26,282 nt of DNA, from assembly GCA_964414595.1 (NCBI GenBank), contig CAYPXJ010000023.1:1-26282 (forward strand), in the 5' to 3' direction. Origin of the DNA: CAYPXJ01 sp964414595 (lineage in GTDB: Bacteria; Pseudomonadota; Alphaproteobacteria; Rickettsiales; CAIJLX01). The notes under the pieces were generated by a model that did not search any database, was not told the DNA's origin, and saw only the letters and a program-made list of their open reading frames with translations. Position numbers and translations under genes: made by a program. This document shows, piece after piece, positions 1-7,671 of this stretch. Each line of letters begins with the position of its first letter. Positions within the stretch are counted from its first letter, which is position 1.

Positions 1-1
1 T

Positions 2-730
2 GGTTTCAAAAAGCCGATGGAAAATTCGCTCGATGCGGTTTCTGATCGCGATTTTGCCTTAGAATTTTTATTCGCCGCGAGCGTTATTTCTGTGCATCTT
101 TCGCGCCTGGGCGAGGAATTCATCCTCTGGACCTCAGCGCCGTTTCATTTTGTGTCGCTGCCGGAAGCCTATACGACCGGCAGTTCCATGATGCCGCAAA
201 AACGTAACCCGGACGCGGCGGAGCTCGCGCGCGGGAAAACAGGTCGCATTTTTGGTGCATTACTGAATCTGCTTACGGTGATGAAGGGCCTACCCCTCGC
301 TTACAGCAAAGATATGCAGGAAGATAAAGAGCCTGTGTTTGATACGGCCGAAAATCTCACGCTGCTCTTGCATGCGATGGTTGGCATGGTCAGCGGGCTT
401 ATAGTGAATAAAAAGGCAATGCACGAAGCGGCGCGTGGTGGGTTTTCTACCGCCACCGATTTGGCGGATTGGCTGGTGCAGCGTTTACGCATACCCTTCC
501 GCGAAGCGCATCACATAACGGGGCGTATTGTACAACTGGCTGAAAAGAAAGAATGCGAATTGGCCGATCTTTTCCTTGAAGATATGCAGGCTATTGAACC
601 GCGCATTTCCGATGAAGTATTTGAAGTTCTTTCGGTAGAAAATTCGGTTCGCTCTCGTACATCCCACGGCGGCACCGCACCGGAAAATGTAAAAAAATCT
701 ATCGCAAAAGCACGGAGGCATTATGCATAA
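2..730 (+). CDS. argH: Argininosuccinate lyase, C-terminal part (5' truncated)
   Basis: This is the C-terminal half of argininosuccinate lyase, which splits argininosuccinate into arginine and fumarate in the cytoplasm, the last step of arginine synthesis. The reading frame is open from base 2, so the gene starts outside the window. The fumarase/aspartase superfamily signature GSSMMPQKRNP is clear, with the catalytic-loop serine in it, and the upstream stretch NSLDAVSDRDF is typical of ArgH. The stop codon at 728-730 overlaps the start of the next gene (ATGCATAA). The first gene of the same pathway step, argG, lies at the other end of the window. The family assignment is firm; only the truncation limits it. 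Confidence 0.96.
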   Translation, partial: GFKKPMENSLDAVSDRDFALEFLFAASVISVHLSRLGEEFILWTSAPFHFVSLPEAYTTGSSMMPQKRNPDAAELARGKTGRIFGALLNLLTVMKGLPLAYSKDMQEDKEPVFDTAENLTLLLHAMVGMVSGLIVNKKAMHEAARGGFSTATDLADWLVQRLRIPFREAHHITGRIVQLAEKKECELADLFLEDMQAIEPRISDEVFEVLSVENSVRSRTSHGGTAPENVKKSIAKARRHYA

Positions 731-995
731 TCTTGGTCAAGCGCGCGTCGTCGCAAAGCAGTTGCACCACGACGGTCATGATATGTTTACGAATCGCTGG
801 GTGATTATCGCGGTGATTATTGCTTCGCTGGTTATACCGCTTGTAACGAGCTGTGGTATTAGCGGTGATTTATACCGAGAAGATACACCGCAACCCAAAG
901 CGCAGAACACGAATGTCAGCATAGAGCCAACCGGTGTGGAGCTTTATCTGCCGCCGGAACTGCCGAGTGAGACATCCGCAGATAAGGGCGATTAG
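723..995 (+). CDS. Small LptM-like lipoprotein
   Basis: A small lipoprotein encoded between argH and lysA. A hydrophobic segment (about residues 25-41) ends in a lipobox VTSC. It is followed by CGISGDLY, close to the CGxxGxLY pattern of LptM (YifL), a lipoprotein that assists maturation of the LptD/LptE outer-membrane LPS translocon. The same argH-lipoprotein-lysA order is common in alphaproteobacteria. The start at 723 has a GGAGG ribosome site and overlaps the argH stop by 8 bases. The alternative ATG at 783 would give a more normal short signal peptide (MFTNRW...) but lacks a good ribosome site. The Pro-rich tail is probably disordered. The LptM call rests on motif and context. Confidence 0.7.
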   Translation: MHNLGQARVVAKQLHHDGHDMFTNRWVIIAVIIASLVIPLVTSCGISGDLYREDTPQPKAQNTNVSIEPTGVELYLPPELPSETSADKGD

Positions 996-1009
996 CGCGT
1001 TTTATTGCC

Positions 1010-2284
1010 ATGGATCATTTTACCTATAAAAATTCACTGCTGCATGCAGAGCAGGTTGCGATTACTAAAATCGCGGCGGAAATTGGCACGCCGTTTTATT
1101 GCTATTCCGCCGCCACACTGCGTCGGCATTTCCAGGTGTTTGCGGAAGGTTTGAAAGGCCGTAAAGCAAAAATATGCTATGCGGTGAAGGCCAACGATAA
1201 TCTTTCCGTACTGCGCGTACTCAAGGAAGCGGGTGCAGGCGCGGATGTGGTTTCGGAAGGCGAGATTCGCAAATGCCTCGCCGCCGGTTTCACACCGCAG
1301 GATATCGTGTTCTCCGGTGTTGGCAAAACCGATGCGGAAATCGCCTATGCGCTTCAAAAAGGCATTTTCCAGCTTAATGTGGAGTCAGAGCCGGAGCTTG
1401 AAGCCATCAGCCGTATTGCCAAAAAACTGAAAAAAACCGCACCGGTGTGTTTGCGCGTAAATCCCGATGTCGCCGGCGGCGGACACGCAAAAATCACCGT
1501 TGGCCGCAAGCAGGATAAATTCGGCATCGATGCGAATATCGTGCCGAAACTTTTCGACCGCGCGGCGAAACTTCCCGGCGTAAAACTCGTTGGTATTTCC
1601 TGCCATATCGGTTCGCAAATCACCGATGTAAAACCGTTCCGTGCCGCGTTTGCCAAAATGATGGTGATGGTAAAACAGCTTGAAAAGCGTGGCCACACCC
1701 TTGCGCGGCTCGATTTAGGCGGCGGTCTCGGTATTCTTTACGAGGGTCGTTATGAAGAAAAATCAGAGAAAGATCTTCCGCCGCTCCCGTTGCGTTATCT
1801 GCACATCGCGCGCGAAGAAACCAAGGATTTTAAAGGGCTTCTGATGTTCGAACCGGGCCGCGTGATTGTCGGCAATGCGGGTATTTTAGTGGCTTCGGTG
1901 GTGCGCGTAAAGCCGACGGACACGCGCAATTTTCTGATTCTCGATGCAGGGATGAACGATCTCATCCGCCCAAGTTTTTATGACGCGCATCACGATATTA
2001 TTCCCGTTCGCCTTAAACCTGGCACGAAGCAAAAAGCCTACGATATTGTTGGCCCTGTTTGCGAAACCGGTGACACATTTGCGCGCGGTCGCGATCTCGC
2101 CGCATTGAAAGAAGGTGATCTCGTCGCGTTCCGTTCCGCGGGCGCTTACGGCGCCACCATGGCCAGCACCTACAATGCGCGCCCGCTTGTACCGGAAGTG
2201 CTCGTCGATGGCAAAAAATGGAAAGTGGCCCGCCGACGCCAAACCTACGCCGAACTTATCGCGCTGGATTCCGCTCCCAAGTGA
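1010..2284 (+). CDS. lysA: Diaminopimelate decarboxylase
   Basis: A PLP-dependent decarboxylase that converts meso-diaminopimelate to lysine, the last step of lysine synthesis, in the cytoplasm. At 424 residues it is a normal length. The PLP-binding lysine is K60 in YAVKAN. The fold-type III barrel motifs HIGSQI and GGGLG follow, and the C-terminal beta domain carries CETGD, which supplies substrate-binding residues across the dimer. It lies 14 bases after the lipoprotein gene and is probably cotranscribed with argH. No strong ribosome site precedes the ATG at 1010, which fits translational coupling. Nothing is unusual in the active site. Confidence 0.96.
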   Translation: MDHFTYKNSLLHAEQVAITKIAAEIGTPFYCYSAATLRRHFQVFAEGLKGRKAKICYAVKANDNLSVLRVLKEAGAGADVVSEGEIRKCLAAGFTPQDIVFSGVGKTDAEIAYALQKGIFQLNVESEPELEAISRIAKKLKKTAPVCLRVNPDVAGGGHAKITVGRKQDKFGIDANIVPKLFDRAAKLPGVKLVGISCHIGSQITDVKPFRAAFAKMMVMVKQLEKRGHTLARLDLGGGLGILYEGRYEEKSEKDLPPLPLRYLHIAREETKDFKGLLMFEPGRVIVGNAGILVASVVRVKPTDTRNFLILDAGMNDLIRPSFYDAHHDIIPVRLKPGTKQKAYDIVGPVCETGDTFARGRDLAALKEGDLVAFRSAGAYGATMASTYNARPLVPEVLVDGKKWKVARRRQTYAELIALDSAPK

Positions 2285-2311
2285 GGCTAGTATCGCGCCG
2301 CAAAGGTGGGT

Positions 2312-4495
2312 ATGGTTTCACATTCTTCATTTCCGCTGTTTCGGAATAAATCGCGCAACTGGGCAATATTGCTCACGCTGCTTTCGCTTATCTCGGCGCT
2401 GACGACTTACACGGTGATTACCGGCAGCGAAAATCCGCTCGGGCCGGATCACGCGACCGTGCTCGCGCTCGTGATTACGAATCTCATCCTGCTGCTCACG
2501 CTATTCATCGTTATCGCACGCAAATTGGTGCGGTTGGTCATTCAGCGCCGCCAGGGCTCGGTTGGTTCGCGGCTGCAATCGCGCATGGTATTTATGTTTT
2601 CGCTGGTGGCGATTATTCCCACGATTGTTGTGGCGATTTTCTCCGCCTTCTTTTTTCATTACGGCATTCAATCCTGGTTTGATGAGCAGGTAGGCACAGC
2701 GCTGGAAGATTCGGTGAATGTCGCCGAATCGTATCTCAAGGAACATCAGCGTGTGATTCGCGCCGATAGCGTTCTAATGGCGAATGATTTGAATCGTCAG
2801 GCCGCGTTGATTGCACGCAATCCAGATAAACTCAGCGAGATTCTCAAAGTGATTGCGGCGTTCCGCAAAGTGCCGGAAGCGATGATGTTTACGCCCGATG
2901 CCGTGATTACGAGCACCTCACCGCGGCTTTCGTTTGAGGAGGTGATGGAAACTTTTACACCCGAAGTGAAAGAGCAAATCAACCGCGGCGAGATTGCGGT
3001 GATTACGGATGACGAAGATCAGCGTGTGCGCGCTCTCATGCGCCTTGAACGCTATAGCGACACCTATCTTTTCGTTAGCCGTTTTGTTGATCCGAAAATC
3101 CTCAATTTCATGGAAGCGAGTAAAGGTTCGGCTGAACGGTACGAGCGCCTTAAATCCAATATTTCCAGCATTCAGGTGCAACTGCTCATTCTCTTCCTCG
3201 CGGTCGCGTTGCTTCTGTTATTGGCCGTAATTTTCTTCGGCATTATTTTCGCGCAGGAATTAGTGCGTCCTATTTCAAAACTCGTCGATGCCACAGAATA
3301 TGTGAAGCGCGGAGATTTTTCTGTGCGCCTGGAAGAACGGCCTGAGCATGATGAAATTGGTGTGCTTGAACGCGCGTTCAACGCGATGACGGGCCAACTC
3401 GCCCGCCAGCGCGATGCCCTTATCGCTACGAATCAGAAAATTGATGAGCGTCGTCGCTTTAATGAATCCGTGCTGGCGGGTGTTTCTGCCGGAGTACTCG
3501 CGCTAGATGCGAAACGCATCATCACGCTGGCGAATCGTTCGGCACTTCACATTTTTGATATGCGCCGCGATCAGCTGGAAGGTAAATCCTTCGGTAAAAT
3601 TTTTCCTGAAATGCGTAGCGTTTTGGAAGCGGCTGAATTGTCACCGAATCGCTACATCCGCCAAGAAATCAGTCTTGTACGCGCGCATAAAAAATATGTG
3701 CTGATGGTCAGCGTCGTGGTAGAAATTTTTTCGGAAAAACTGGAAGGCTATATCGTCACATTCGATGATGTATCGGAATTAAAATCCGCCGAACGCCGTG
3801 CTGCGTGGTCGGATGTAGCGCGGCGCATTGCGCATGAAATCAAAAACCCGCTTACACCGATTCAGCTCGCCGCCGAACGCCTGCGCCGCCGCTATGCACC
3901 CGCGAAAGGGGAGCCGCGAGAACTTTTCCTTAAATACACCGAAACCATTGATCGCCATGTGCAGGAAATTGGCAGTATGGTGGAATCTTTCGTGAGTTTC
4001 GCACGCATGCCCGCACCAAAATTCGCTGACCACGATTTGGTGCGCCTCATAAAAGACGCCACGTTTTCTCAAGAAACTTCGACACCCGGCATTAAAATCC
4101 ACGCGACGTTACCGCGTAAGCCGCTGATGATTCGCATCGACAGCAGCCAGATTTCACGGGTACTCGGAAACGTGCTTAAAAATGCAGCGCAATCCATTCT
4201 CGTGCGGCAGGAAACACAAAAGAAGCGGCGCGGCGAAATCACTATCGAACTTTTCCGTCGCGCGAAGGAAGTGGCAATTTTTATTCGTGATAATGGCACT
4301 GGTTTCCCGCCGGAAATCATGGATCGCGTCACCGAACCTTATGTCACAGGACGTGAGCGCGGCACCGGTCTTGGGCTCGCGATTGTGAAAAAAATTATAG
4401 GTGACCATGACGGAAGACTTGAAATTAAAAATCTAAGTGGTAAAAATAGCACAGTTCGGGGCGCTCAAATTTCTATTTTTCTTCCAATTCAATAG
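2312..4495 (+). CDS. ntrY: Nitrogen/redox sensor histidine kinase NtrY
   Basis: A membrane-bound sensor kinase of the NtrY family that phosphorylates NtrX. The first 100 residues hold three hydrophobic segments. A periplasmic region of about 170 residues follows, then a strong membrane segment near 290-315, a HAMP linker with ELVRPISKLVDAT, a PAS region, and the kinase core. The H-box is RIAHEIKNPLTP (His508). The N-box is NVLKNAAQSI, and the ATP-lid motifs are DNGTGFP and GTGLGLAIVKKI. I chose ATG 2312 because AAGG lies just upstream; GTG 2306 in the same frame would add two residues. It is followed by ntrX after 32 bases, the usual ntrYX arrangement. Confidence 0.94.
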   Translation: MVSHSSFPLFRNKSRNWAILLTLLSLISALTTYTVITGSENPLGPDHATVLALVITNLILLLTLFIVIARKLVRLVIQRRQGSVGSRLQSRMVFMFSLVAIIPTIVVAIFSAFFFHYGIQSWFDEQVGTALEDSVNVAESYLKEHQRVIRADSVLMANDLNRQAALIARNPDKLSEILKVIAAFRKVPEAMMFTPDAVITSTSPRLSFEEVMETFTPEVKEQINRGEIAVITDDEDQRVRALMRLERYSDTYLFVSRFVDPKILNFMEASKGSAERYERLKSNISSIQVQLLILFLAVALLLLLAVIFFGIIFAQELVRPISKLVDATEYVKRGDFSVRLEERPEHDEIGVLERAFNAMTGQLARQRDALIATNQKIDERRRFNESVLAGVSAGVLALDAKRIITLANRSALHIFDMRRDQLEGKSFGKIFPEMRSVLEAAELSPNRYIRQEISLVRAHKKYVLMVSVVVEIFSEKLEGYIVTFDDVSELKSAERRAAWSDVARRIAHEIKNPLTPIQLAAERLRRRYAPAKGEPRELFLKYTETIDRHVQEIGSMVESFVSFARMPAPKFADHDLVRLIKDATFSQETSTPGIKIHATLPRKPLMIRIDSSQISRVLGNVLKNAAQSILVRQETQKKRRGEITIELFRRAKEVAIFIRDNGTGFPPEIMDRVTEPYVTGRERGTGLGLAIVKKIIGDHDGRLEIKNLSGKNSTVRGAQISIFLPIQ

Positions 4496-4527
4496 GTTAA
4501 AATACAACAGGAGATGAGATAAGGCGC

Positions 4528-5925
4528 ATGAAACATGAGATTCTTATCGTCGATGACGAACGGGACATACGCGAACTTCTTGCGGATACGCTGAAGGATA
4601 GCGGTTATACAACCCGTCTGGCGAAGGACTCCGAAGAGGCGCTTGGCGCACTTGCTGAGCGCGTTCCTTCTGCAGTGGTGCTGGATGTCTGGCTGGAGAA
4701 TAGCCCATTGGATGGCATTGGCATTCTGGAAACGATTCGTAAAAAATATGAATTTCTTCCCGTGATTATGATCAGTGGTCACGGCACAGTGGAATCCGCA
4801 CTTACCTCGGTGCGCATGGGCGCTTACGATTTTATCGAAAAGCCCTTCAAGGAAGATCGCCTGCTGCATTTGCTGGCGCGGGCGATTGAATCTTCGCAGC
4901 TTAAGCGTGAAAACGCAGAGTTGCGCGTGAAGGCGGCGGAAGAAGTGCATCTTATTGGCAAATCGCAAATTGTTGCACAGCTGAAAAGCACCGTAGAAAA
5001 AATCGCGCCGACCAATAGCCGCATTTTTATCACCGGCCCGGCAGGTTCCGGAAAAGAAGTAGTGGCGCGTTTGCTGCATCAACGTTCTTTGCGCAAAGGT
5101 CAACCATTCGTGGTGCTCAATGCCGCATCCCTATCTGAGGATAAAGCAGACGCCGAACTTTTTGGTACGGAAGATTCCTCCGATATTACGGCGGGCCCGC
5201 GTAAAATCGGCATTCTGGAACGCGCACAAGGTGGCACTTTGTTTATCGATGAAGTCACCGATTTACCACTCGCCACACAGGGCAAGCTGCTACGCGTGTT
5301 GCAGGACCAGGTGTTCGAGCGGATTGGTAGCGGCAAGCAAATTAAGGTGGATGTGCGTGTGATTGTTGCTTCGACGCGCGATGTCGTGGGTGAAATTCGC
5401 CAAGGTAAATTCCGCGAAGATTTATATTATCGTCTGAATGTGGTGCCGCTCAAGGTGCCGGCGCTGCGTGAACGTCGTGATGACATTCCGTTAGTGAGCG
5501 AATATTTTCTTAAGCGTTATGCAGAGCAAAACGGCGTGCCAAAACGGCGCCTGGCAGAAGATGCGCTTGCGGCCATGCAGGCTTATGATTGGCCTGGCAA
5601 TGTGCGCCAGCTCAAGAATATGATTGAATGGCTGCTCATTATGGCGCCGACCAATCCAGATGCGCCTCTCACTTCGCACATGTTGCCGCAGGAAGTCTTT
5701 CAATCCTCAACGCTTTCCGGGCTTTCAAACATCGATGCAAATATCATTTCGATGCCACTGCGTGATGCACGGGAAGTATTCGAGAAACACTACCTTTCGT
5801 CGCAAGTGAATCGTTTTGGGGGCAATATTTCCAAAACCGCAAGCTTTGTGGGCATGGAACGCTCAGCGCTGCATCGCAAACTCAAAATGCTGGGTATTAA
5901 AGCAGAAGATAAAATTGAAGCTTAG
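4528..5925 (+). CDS. ntrX: Response regulator NtrX lacking the sigma54 GAFTGA loop
   Basis: Partner of NtrY. The receiver domain (about 1-120) has the acidic pair D9/D10, phosphoacceptor D53 and the conserved lysine in EKPF. The AAA+ domain (about 140-375) has Walker A GPAGSGKE and Walker B GGTLFIDE. The C-terminus (about 430-460) has a Fis-type helix-turn-helix (GGNISKTASFVGMERSALHR). The region between ELFGTE and RKIGILERA, where NtrC-type activators carry GAFTGA, reads SSDITAGP instead. The loop that contacts sigma54 is therefore missing, as known for alphaproteobacterial NtrX. It probably regulates by DNA binding without classic sigma54 activation. Its stop overlaps the stop of the convergent methyltransferase gene. 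Confidence 0.94.
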   Translation: MKHEILIVDDERDIRELLADTLKDSGYTTRLAKDSEEALGALAERVPSAVVLDVWLENSPLDGIGILETIRKKYEFLPVIMISGHGTVESALTSVRMGAYDFIEKPFKEDRLLHLLARAIESSQLKRENAELRVKAAEEVHLIGKSQIVAQLKSTVEKIAPTNSRIFITGPAGSGKEVVARLLHQRSLRKGQPFVVLNAASLSEDKADAELFGTEDSSDITAGPRKIGILERAQGGTLFIDEVTDLPLATQGKLLRVLQDQVFERIGSGKQIKVDVRVIVASTRDVVGEIRQGKFREDLYYRLNVVPLKVPALRERRDDIPLVSEYFLKRYAEQNGVPKRRLAEDALAAMQAYDWPGNVRQLKNMIEWLLIMAPTNPDAPLTSHMLPQEVFQSSTLSGLSNIDANIISMPLRDAREVFEKHYLSSQVNRFGGNISKTASFVGMERSALHRKLKMLGIKAEDKIEA

Positions 5926-7274
5926 GCCGCTTGGCGGATTGCCATGAAATCTTCCACATACGTGTAAGGTTTTATCGCCGCTGCGCGCATGAAAATCATG
6001 TTATAAACGCGTAACTGCTGATAAAAAGTCTCAAATTCTTTTTTGAGCGTAATTTTATTCGGGCGTTCTTTTTTGCCAGCATAACGATCCATGACTATGC
6101 GGTAAATTTCTGCCAGGGTTTTTACACCATCCATCGCATCAACTAAATCCGCTAAATACGGTGTTTTTTCCACCGAGACCGCAATATCCGCCAGGGGCAA
6201 ATTAATTTTTATGTACTGCGACTCGCCGCCCAGTGCCTGTATGATTTTCTGGCGCATATTTTTAGCCAGACTTGTTGCGAGGAACGGCACCATATTTTCC
6301 TGCTCTGGTGTCGGCGCTGGCACCGCTTTTTTCGCGGCGAAGAAAGTATGCTTATGAATATTACCATTTAATAATTCCGCGATGGCCTGCTGCTGCGTCT
6401 TATCTTTTGCTTTTATTTTTGCAACGAGATCTGCATCACGTACATAAATTTCTGGATCCAGAATTCTATCACCTACAGGGTTATGCGTTGCCAGGTAATG
6501 CACCATCGCAAGATTGGCGCTGGCAAGAAAATCATAAAGTTGAGGCACAGTGTACGCACGGTCATGGCTGTGCAAAAATAAATCGTAATAACCTACATCA
6601 CCGAAATTTTGCATGTCAGAAAATTTACGTGTGGCGGTGTTAAACCAATGTGTCGGCGAAAGCTGCGGCAGCAGTTTTTTGCAATCTTCTACACGCGCCT
6701 GCATGTCTGGATCATCGCCGCTTATTCTCTTCAGCATCTCCTGCACCATATACAGTGCGGTGCGGCCATATTGGCCATACAGCATAATGGAAATAAGCCC
6801 ATCTTCTTTCAATACAGAGGCAAGCGCGCTTAAACCATTTTCCGGTTTTTCCAAATGATGAAGCACGCCGCTACAATTTATATAATCTATTTTTCCTATA
6901 TTGAGTCTTGGCAATTCGAGTAGCGAATCATGTACCCATGTAATGTTTTTTAAGTTCCGTATTGCGGCGCGTTTTTGCGCGATTTCCATCGATGCGGCGC
7001 TCATATCAAGATAAATAATTTCTGCGCCCGTATCGCGTAACTGCTCTGCCAAAAAAAGCACCGCATCGCCCGTTCCCGCACCTGCGACCAGCACACGAAA
7101 ATCTTTCTCGCGTAATTCGCGCATTCCCCCGTAACCATAAAAATTGATGCGTTCTAAAAAATCCGGAGAGGAAACAAGCAATCGCCGCCTTTCATCTTCC
7201 GGATCGCGCGCTGGGTAGGGATAATTTTCATACTGCGCACGTACTTGACGTAGATAATCGCTATCATCTTTCAT
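5922..7274 (-). CDS. SAM-dependent methyltransferase with extra C-terminal domain
   Basis: A 450-residue class I methyltransferase. Motif I reads VLVAGAGTGDAVLFLA near residue 60, followed by an acidic residue at the end of beta 2 (IIYLDMS) and a motif IV-like NCSGVLHHLEKPE. These bind S-adenosylmethionine. After the roughly 240-residue Rossmann core come about 200 residues of mainly helical sequence that I do not recognise, ending in a hydrophobic MIFMRAAAIKPYTY stretch. The substrate cannot be told; protein, lipid or small-molecule methylation are all possible. The gene converges on ntrX with a 4-base overlap of stop codons. No strong ribosome site is visible before the ATG at 7274. Confidence 0.85.
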   Translation of the reverse strand: MKDDSDYLRQVRAQYENYPYPARDPEDERRRLLVSSPDFLERINFYGYGGMRELREKDFRVLVAGAGTGDAVLFLAEQLRDTGAEIIYLDMSAASMEIAQKRAAIRNLKNITWVHDSLLELPRLNIGKIDYINCSGVLHHLEKPENGLSALASVLKEDGLISIMLYGQYGRTALYMVQEMLKRISGDDPDMQARVEDCKKLLPQLSPTHWFNTATRKFSDMQNFGDVGYYDLFLHSHDRAYTVPQLYDFLASANLAMVHYLATHNPVGDRILDPEIYVRDADLVAKIKAKDKTQQQAIAELLNGNIHKHTFFAAKKAVPAPTPEQENMVPFLATSLAKNMRQKIIQALGGESQYIKINLPLADIAVSVEKTPYLADLVDAMDGVKTLAEIYRIVMDRYAGKKERPNKITLKKEFETFYQQLRVYNMIFMRAAAIKPYTYVEDFMAIRQAA

Positions 7275-7295
7275 AAGGCGGCAAAGTAAGATAGC

Positions 7296-7324
7296 TTGCC
7301 ATCAACTGCAAAACATTTTATGAG
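7296..7324 (+). promoter_or_regulatory. Probable sigma70-type promoter of tRNA-Thr
   Basis: TTGCCA (7296-7301) and TATGAG (7319-7324) are separated by 17 bases, with transcription expected to start about 35 bases before the mature tRNA. Each hexamer differs from consensus. Spacing and position support it; no experimental evidence is available. Confidence 0.5.
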
Positions 7325-7366
7325 CTTGGTTCGCGTCGCAAAAGGCACGCCTTCCCTCCTTATGGA

Positions 7367-7442
7367 GCCGCTTTAGCTCAGCTGGTAGAGCAACTGATTT
7401 GTAATCAGTAGGTCGTCTGTTCGAGTCAGACAAGCGGCACCA
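7367..7442 (+). tRNA. trnT: tRNA-Thr(UGU)
   Basis: A complete 76-base cloverleaf. The acceptor stem GCCGCTT pairs with AAGCGGC. The D arm starts GCTCAGCTGGTAGAGC. The anticodon stem ACTGA/TCAGT encloses loop TTTGTAA with anticodon TGT at 7400-7402, and the T loop is TTCGAGT. Discriminator A and CCA are encoded at 7439-7442. The anticodon reads ACA threonine codons. The 172 bases after it (7443-7614) are AT-rich with no gene seen. Confidence 0.97.
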
Positions 7443-7606
7443 CCTCCAAATTAACCATTACATACAATTTTAGCTAAATTGCCGCCTCGATATGCAGTCT
7501 GCCATATTTCATATCCATCTGTTTTATAAGCAATTTCCTTATTCTTAAAATCCTATCAAAATTTGTTTTTTATACTGCAAAATTATTGTGGATATATTCG
7601 CTTTAT

Positions 7607-7643
7607 GTTAATATTTGTTAAGAATTGGTTAATTGTCTATGAT
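7607..7643 (+). promoter_or_regulatory. Promoter of the RTX gene with CtrA-like TTAA boxes
   Basis: TTGTTA (7615-7620) and TATGAT (7638-7643) are 17 bases apart and lie 28 bases before the RTX start codon. Three GTTAA repeats at 7607, 7617 and 7628 overlap the -35 and spacer. The last two form TTAA-N7-TTAA (7618-7632), read as TTAA-N7-TTAAC on the minus strand, the CtrA consensus of alphaproteobacteria. CtrA control is inferred from motif only. Confidence 0.5.
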
Positions 7644-7671
7644 GACTGCTTAGTATCCTGGGGAGGTTGCT

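Noticed and set aside
4489..5103. 204-residue minus-strand frame over ntrX
   Set aside because: Antisense of the conserved receiver and AAA+ regions; rich in Phe/His/Cys and without a ribosome site.
7443..7606. Second tRNA or small RNA after tRNA-Thr
   Set aside because: AT-rich sequence without cloverleaf or stable hairpin; a lone TTAACCAT at 7451 has no partner at the right distance.
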